Assembly: GCA_003542415.1 (NCBI GenBank)
Contig: DPKR01000127.1
Location: 1 to 18,991 of the forward strand
Direction: 5' to 3'
Length of the DNA stretch: 18,991 nucleotides
From: Alphaproteobacteria bacterium
GTDB taxonomy: Bacteria; Pseudomonadota; Alphaproteobacteria; RF32; CAG-239
Of the stretch, positions 15,344 to 18,991 are shown in pieces. Numbering within the stretch: position 1 is the first letter of the stretch; every line of letters starts with the position of its first letter. A program made the position numbers and the translations under genes. Below the pieces are notes generated by a model that was not told the origin of the DNA, made no database searches, and saw only the letters and a list, made by a program, of their open reading frames with translations.

Positions 15344-15437
15344 TTTGCACCTCTTGCTTTGTTTTTAAGCCAAATGATAAAAACAATAAATGAAAAAAAC
15401 CTTTACTTTTAAAAATAAATCAGCAATAATAGTTTTT

Positions 15438-15587
15438 GCGACGAGTTGTCGCGGTGTCTCACAACACAGTCAAAACATAACTCCTTCAAGGGAGTTGCCG
15501 AAATAAGCATTTATATGGCGAATAAGGCAGACTGCGTTTTGACAGTTGTGAGCTCCCGTTTTGGATTTTTTTTCAAAACGGTTTTTT
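15438..15587 (+). promoter_or_regulatory. Structured leader upstream of the prepilin gene, with possible attenuator
   Basis: The 322 bp between mtaD and the prepilin gene hold no convincing gene but are rich in paired segments. GCGAC 15438-15442 pairs with GTCGC 15448-15452. A long stem is made of CTCACAAC 15458-15465 with GTTGTGAG 15545-15552 and GTCAAAAC 15469-15476 with GTTTTGAC 15536-15543 (16 bp with a small internal loop). Inside it is AACTCC 15479-15484 / GGAGTT 15491-15496. A terminator-like hairpin follows directly. GGGAG at 15490-15494 can also pair with CTCCC at 15553-15557, overlapping the foot of the terminator stem, so two alternative folds are possible. It may be an attenuating leader or a palindromic mobile repeat. 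No known riboswitch class was recognised. Confidence 0.5.
15556..15587 (+). terminator. Terminator-like hairpin in the prepilin leader
   Basis: CCGTTTTG 15556-15563 and CAAAACGG 15574-15581 form a perfect 8-bp stem with a 10-nt loop, followed by six T (15582-15587). It lies about 80 nt before the prepilin start and there is no plus-strand gene upstream for it to end, so it would act on the leader transcript of the prepilin gene itself. Confidence 0.5.
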
Positions 15588-15594
15588 ATGCAAC

Positions 15595-15644
15595 TGTCAT
15601 TCTCGGCCGTGTTGAGCCTAAAGCGAAACCAGAGCCGAAAAATC
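15595..15644. repeat. Diverged copy of the TGTCATTCTCGG palindromic element
   Basis: TGTCATTCTCGG at 15595-15606 repeats 2241-2252, and CCAGAGCCGAAAAATC parallels CCAGACCCGAGAATC of the first copy. The arms ATTCTCGGC and GCCGAAAAAT still pair, with one mismatch or bulge. It sits between the terminator-like hairpin and the prepilin ribosome binding site. Confidence 0.5.
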
Positions 15645-15665
15645 TAAAGAAAAGGAAAATGAAAT

Positions 15666-16280
15666 ATGAAAAATAAAGAAAATGGACGCTCAATGGTTGA
15701 AATGCTTGGCGTTCTCGCCATCATCGGTGTTTTGTCCGCCGGCGCACTGGCTGGTTTTAACACTGCCATGAAAAAGCATAAATTAAATGAACATTTAGAT
15801 GCCTTAAACACCATTTTTCAAAGTGCTTATGAACTATCTCAACAACTTCCCGAAGACACAGGTTGGAAACAATATTCTGAAGTTCTATACAAAAGCAAAG
15901 GTTTTCCGAAACACTTTAAATATAGCGCGGGCGATACAATACTTGATAGTTTTAATAATCGCTTTTACTTTTATAGAACAAGTGGCGTGACTTGGGGATT
16001 TAATTATACAATTGAAAACAGTGAATTTTCTAAACAAATATGTCATAATCTCGTCACCTTTGCAATACAAAACAGCTCTATTTTATCAGGCATAGAAAGA
16101 TCTGCTAACTACAATGAGGAAGGAAATTATTCAACAACAAGCTTATATGGCGATCATTCTTGCCAACAAAATCGACTTTGCCTTAAAGACATCACATTAT
16201 CTGATATTGACTCTTTCTGCTCACTCGATATGGGAGAAAGCACAAATAATAAATATTTATTTTGGATTCTGTGGAAATAA
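15666..16280 (+). CDS. Type IV prepilin (canonical processing site), separate from the pilus operon
   Basis: The 204-residue product starts at ATG 15666 with AAGGA 9 nt upstream. The N-terminus is a textbook prepilin: a 7-residue charged leader ending in Gly7, then RSMVE with Glu at +5, then the hydrophobic helix MLGVLAIIGVLSAGALAGF. Mature residue +1 would be Arg, where Phe, Met or another hydrophobic residue is usual. The rest is a pilin-sized globular domain with four cysteines near the C-terminus (ICHN, HSCQ, RLCL, SFCS), enough for two disulfides. It ends in an aromatic LFWILWK. It is a likely pilus or pseudopilus subunit and could be a substrate of the type IVb machine encoded 3 kb away, which is inference. 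It needs a prepilin peptidase not found here. The leader is highly structured. Confidence 0.85.
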   Translation: MKNKENGRSMVEMLGVLAIIGVLSAGALAGFNTAMKKHKLNEHLDALNTIFQSAYELSQQLPEDTGWKQYSEVLYKSKGFPKHFKYSAGDTILDSFNNRFYFYRTSGVTWGFNYTIENSEFSKQICHNLVTFAIQNSSILSGIERSANYNEEGNYSTTSLYGDHSCQQNRLCLKDITLSDIDSFCSLDMGESTNNKYLFWILWK

Positions 16281-16336
16281 AACAGGCGATTTTTTTATAA
16301 ACAAATCAATGGGCTTGGAGAATAGTTCAGATAGAG

Positions 16337-16436
16337 TGAAAACAAAGCTGAAAGTACCGGAGCGTACATTAAACGTACGTGAGGAAACTTTCAAGCTGAT
16401 GTTTTTGCTCTAGATGAGCCGTTATACAAAGCCCCC
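16337..16436. repeat. Long imperfect palindromic element between convergent genes
   Basis: An outer stem (AGCT-GAAAGT 16346-16355 with ACTTTC-A-AGCT 16387-16397) and an inner stem (GCGTAC 16362-16367 with GTACGT 16375-16380, 7-nt loop) enclose a symmetrical internal loop, ACCGGA opposite GAGGAA. That loop can form tandem G-A pairs next to the inner stem. Flanking arms TGAAAACA and TGATGTTTTTGCTC add length. A shortened copy lies at 2300-2353. It fills the 168 bp between the convergent prepilin and ftsK genes and could end transcription from both sides. Confidence 0.6.
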
Positions 16437-16448
16437 ATTACACACATT

Positions 16449-18722
16449 TTATAAAACCTCTCTTCTACCCACATGATCCGCCGGGCTCACAATCCCCTCT
16501 GCCTCCATACGATCAATCAAATCGGCTGCTTTGTTGTAACCGATACGTAACCGTCTTTGAATATAGCTTGTCGAGGCTTTTTTGTCGGTGCGCACAATCT
16601 CAACGGCCTGCATATATAAATCTTTGTCGCTACCCATTGCTGTGCTGTCAAAAACTGCTCCCGTCTCGATTTCGGCCGGATCTCCTTGTGTCACAGCCTC
16701 AACATATTCCGGCGCGCCTTGCGCTTTCAAAAAGTTCGCCACCGCCTCCACATCGCTGTCTTTCACGAAACTTCCGTGAACACGCAGCGGCTTCAAACCA
16801 GAGGGCATATAAAGCATATCACCCATACCGAGCAACTGCTCGGCACCTTTTTCGCCCAAAATGGTCATACTGTCAAATTTTGATGTCACCTGAAAACTGA
16901 TACGTGTCGGGAAGTTTGCCTTGATAACCCCTGTAATCACATCAACGGACGGCCTTTGTGTTGCCATAATCAGGTGAATACCGGCGGCCCTTGCCTTTTG
17001 CGCCAAACGTTGAATAGCGGCTTCAACTTCTTTTCTTGCCATAATCATCAAATCAGCCACTTCATCAACCACAATCACAATAAACGGCATCGGCGTGGTG
17101 TCAATTTCTTCTTGTTCATAAATCGGCCGCCCCGTTTCCGCATCAAATCCGACTTGAATGGTGCGCATCGGCTTTTCGCCGGCCTCTCTCATCTCTTTTA
17201 ATTTTTCGTTGTATCCGAAAATATTGCGCACATGCAAATCCGAAATTTTGCGATATCTTTCCTCCATCTCACAAACGGCCCATTTCAAACCGGCCACAGC
17301 CTTTGCCGGATCTGTAATCACAGGTGTGAGCAAATGCGGAATATCATTATACATTGAAAATTCGAGCATCTTCGGGTCAATCATAATCATCTTGCATTCT
17401 TGTGGGCTCATCTTATAAAGGAGCGACAAAATCATCGAGTTCACCCCGACAGATTTTCCCGAACCGGTTGTTCCGGCCACCAAAAGGTGCGGCATACGTG
17501 TCAAATCGGCATAAACATTTTGCCCGCCGATATCTTTACCCAAAACAACATTCAAAACATTTTTGCTGTTTCTGAAAGCCTCATCTTCAATCAAATCTTT
17601 GAGCCAAACGGTTTCGCGCTTTGCATTCGGAATTTCAACACCGATACTGTCTGTCCCCGGCACAACGGCTATTCTGACCGAAACAGCACACATAGAGCGC
17701 GCAATATCATCTGCAAGCCCGATCACACGCGCCGTTTTTGTGCCCGCCACAGGCTTAAATTCATAAAGTGTCACCACCGGTCCCGGCTTCACCCCGACAA
17801 TTTCGCCGTTAACCCCAAATTCCTGCAACACTTTTTCCAAAGCATGCGCCGTTGCTTCCATTTCTTTTGGGTTTATTGTCGAAACGCTTTTTTCCTTAGG
17901 CCTTGTCAGCAAATCAATGCTCGGCAGCTGATACCCGCCGGTTTTAACTTGTGCTTTAGCCCTCGAAGCCTGACTTTTCGGTTCTGCTTTAGAAACTTTT
18001 TTATCTTCTTGCACGCTGCTTGAAAGCTTGGGCTCAATTCTCACCTTTGAAAGTGTTTTAGATTTCAAAACAGGCTTTTTGCCTTTTGCCAGATTGCCGA
18101 TTTGCTTGCATCCCGTCCAAAAACCGATCAGTGCAATGCCGATGTTTTTGAAAATCCCTTTAAAAAGATGATACCAGCTTTTAAAAGTCAACCCCACAAC
18201 CAAATTAAATGCCAACAAGGCAATCAAAAACAAAACACAAAGCAAAATAACATCGCGATAACCATCAAGCCCTGCTTTGTTTAAAAGCGTATTAAGCGGT
18301 TCAAGCAAATTTTTGCCAACATTTCCGGCCAAAGGATAGTCTCCGATTTTGAAACGTCCGCTTTGCTTAAAAATCAAATTCAAGAGGGGTGTTGTTGCCA
18401 CCACCCCCAACACAAAAGCAAACAATCGCCATTTGAAAAACAACAATGTTCCATAACGAAAAAGCTTATATCCCCAAACAAAAAAGCCTATCATAAAAAG
18501 CGGCAAAGCAAAGCCCAAACCGGCGCTCACATCTGCCACACTCGCGCCCCAAAACCCGAGCAGGTTTTTAGCCGCACCGTCTTTGGCATTGTTGAAAGAA
18601 AAATCATCTTGGTGATATGAAAAAATTGCCAAATAAAACGCTATTCCGAGCGCTATCAAAAACAATCCGGCAAACTTTTTCAAAAATTTATGTTCTTTGT
18701 TTTTTTTCGTCTTTTTTACCAT
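16449..18722 (-). CDS. ftsK: DNA translocase FtsK
   Basis: With ATG 18722 (AGGTG 6 nt upstream) the product is 757 residues, normal for a compact FtsK/SpoIIIE. The N-terminus has about four transmembrane helices within residues 15-190 that anchor it at the division septum. A basic linker follows (about 200-265). The motor has Walker A GTTGSGKS (Lys423), Walker B (IVIVVDEVADLMI), and the conserved MIDPKMLEFSMYNDIPHLL and MATQRPSVDVITGVIKANFP segments. The C-terminal winged-helix gamma domain (SYIQRRLRIGYNKAADLIDR, ending PADHVGRREVL) reads the polarity sequences that steer translocation toward dif. It couples chromosome segregation and dimer resolution to cell division. A GTG at 18731 is part of the ribosome binding site and is not the likely start. 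Confidence 0.95.
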   Translation of the reverse strand: MVKKTKKNKEHKFLKKFAGLFLIALGIAFYLAIFSYHQDDFSFNNAKDGAAKNLLGFWGASVADVSAGLGFALPLFMIGFFVWGYKLFRYGTLLFFKWRLFAFVLGVVATTPLLNLIFKQSGRFKIGDYPLAGNVGKNLLEPLNTLLNKAGLDGYRDVILLCVLFLIALLAFNLVVGLTFKSWYHLFKGIFKNIGIALIGFWTGCKQIGNLAKGKKPVLKSKTLSKVRIEPKLSSSVQEDKKVSKAEPKSQASRAKAQVKTGGYQLPSIDLLTRPKEKSVSTINPKEMEATAHALEKVLQEFGVNGEIVGVKPGPVVTLYEFKPVAGTKTARVIGLADDIARSMCAVSVRIAVVPGTDSIGVEIPNAKRETVWLKDLIEDEAFRNSKNVLNVVLGKDIGGQNVYADLTRMPHLLVAGTTGSGKSVGVNSMILSLLYKMSPQECKMIMIDPKMLEFSMYNDIPHLLTPVITDPAKAVAGLKWAVCEMEERYRKISDLHVRNIFGYNEKLKEMREAGEKPMRTIQVGFDAETGRPIYEQEEIDTTPMPFIVIVVDEVADLMIMARKEVEAAIQRLAQKARAAGIHLIMATQRPSVDVITGVIKANFPTRISFQVTSKFDSMTILGEKGAEQLLGMGDMLYMPSGLKPLRVHGSFVKDSDVEAVANFLKAQGAPEYVEAVTQGDPAEIETGAVFDSTAMGSDKDLYMQAVEIVRTDKKASTSYIQRRLRIGYNKAADLIDRMEAEGIVSPADHVGRREVL

Positions 18723-18728
18723 TTTATT

Positions 18729-18733
18729 CACCT
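18729..18733 (-). promoter_or_regulatory. Ribosome binding site of ftsK overlapping the upstream stop codon
   Basis: AGGTG on the minus strand lies 6 nt before ATG 18722. Its first bases are part of the TAG that ends the upstream gene, consistent with translational coupling. It decides for ATG 18722 over GTG 18731. Confidence 0.7.
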
Positions 18734-18991
18734 ATAGTTTCAAATTTCTCAAACGCGATAAACTCTCAATCACATCATAACCGATACAAATAGAGGGGTC
18801 CAGTTTCAACCCGTCAATATTTAGCGCACTATACGCATGATGTTCCATCACTTTAGAGGCAATGTTTGTGTCTTTCGGGTTTTCTTCCAAAACTTTTTTA
18901 ATCAAGTCTTCTATTTTTGAACGCATTTCTTTTTCAAAAATCGGCCTGCAAAGCGTCATCACATCACTTATTCCCGAAGAAACAATTCCCG
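18732..18991 (-). CDS. C-terminal end of an unrecognised protein upstream of ftsK (partial)
   Basis: The frame ends in TAG at 18732 and stays open upstream through the window edge, so the gene starts outside; a GTG-ATG pair at 18962-18957 is probably internal because GIVSSGISDV reads on in frame before it. About 86 residues are seen. They are soluble, with a charged helical part (KEMRSKIEDLIKKVLEENP) followed by a mixed part ending ESLSRLRNLKL. No motif or family is recognised. It lies 9 nt before ftsK and is likely to be in the same transcript. Confidence 0.6.
   Translation of the reverse strand, partial: GIVSSGISDVMTLCRPIFEKEMRSKIEDLIKKVLEENPKDTNIASKVMEHHAYSALNIDGLKLDPSICIGYDVIESLSRLRNLKL

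Noticed and set aside
15438..15587. Cyclic-di-GMP riboswitch (class I or II) in front of the prepilin
   Set aside because: The conserved receptor and ligand-pocket stretches were looked for and not found; only the genetic context is suggestive.
15446..15676. A 76-codon plus-strand open frame leading into the prepilin gene, with an internal ATG at 15513
   Set aside because: TTG start, no ribosome binding site, and the sequence is dominated by paired arms of the leader; a regulatory leader peptide cannot be excluded but is not supported.
16277..16289. A 13-bp exact repeat (ATAAAACAGGCGA) also at 2417-2429
   Set aside because: A match of this length is expected by chance in a window of this size, and in one copy it overlaps a stop codon; not claimed as an element.
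17400..18023. A 207-codon open frame on the plus strand
   Set aside because: It is antisense to the well-conserved FtsK motor and linker and has no start signals or recognisable features.
1..18991. tRNA, rRNA, CRISPR arrays, insertion sequences and replication origin
   Set aside because: None could be recognised on either strand; no cloverleaf, regularly spaced direct repeats, or transposase motifs were seen.

Overview
The window looks like a chromosomal segment of an AT-rich Gram-negative bacterium. The best guess is an alphaproteobacterium of the uncultured host-associated kind. This rests on the FtsK gamma-domain tail (PADHVGRREVL), lipoproteins with clear lipoboxes, a secretin, and many intergenic palindromes. 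The lineage is inferred; there is no rRNA or other marker to fix it.

Positions 1-1852 (minus strand) hold three consecutive small secreted membrane proteins, all with the same two-helix VirB2/TrbC-like core. The order of transcription is 1852-1463, 1369-992, 963-1, and the last runs off the window. A strong hairpin separates the first from the second. Positions 1853-2498 are a 646-bp divergent intergenic region with three back-to-back nested hairpins and a shortened copy of a second palindromic element.

Positions 2499-12768 (plus strand) are one tight operon for a type IVb pilus of the R64 thin-pilus/toxin-coregulated-pilus kind. It encodes a large acidic envelope protein with an OmpA-like C-terminus, a TcpQ/PilL-like lipoprotein, a PilN secretin lipoprotein, PilO, an enlarged PilP with a long coiled coil, the assembly ATPase, the GspF/PilR platform protein, and a PilS/TcpA-like pilin-fold protein that lacks any prepilin cleavage motif. 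The expected assembly runs from the inner-membrane platform with its ATPase, through PilO and PilP in the periplasm, to the secretin with its TcpQ pilotin-like partner in the outer membrane. No PilM, lytic transglycosylase, prepilin peptidase or PilV-type tip adhesin is seen in the window.

Positions 12771-15343 (minus strand) hold an MTA/SAH-deaminase-type amidohydrolase, a small membrane protein and an HD-domain hydrolase. They end 2 bp from the end of the convergent pilus operon. At 15666-16280 (plus) lies a single canonical prepilin with Glu+5. It is preceded by a structured leader of about 210 nt that contains a terminator-like hairpin. It is a plausible substrate of the pilus machine although it is encoded 3 kb away. 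It is followed by a full-length palindromic element.

Positions 16449-18991 (minus strand) carry ftsK and, upstream of it and translationally coupled, the C-terminal end of an unrecognised protein that continues beyond the window.
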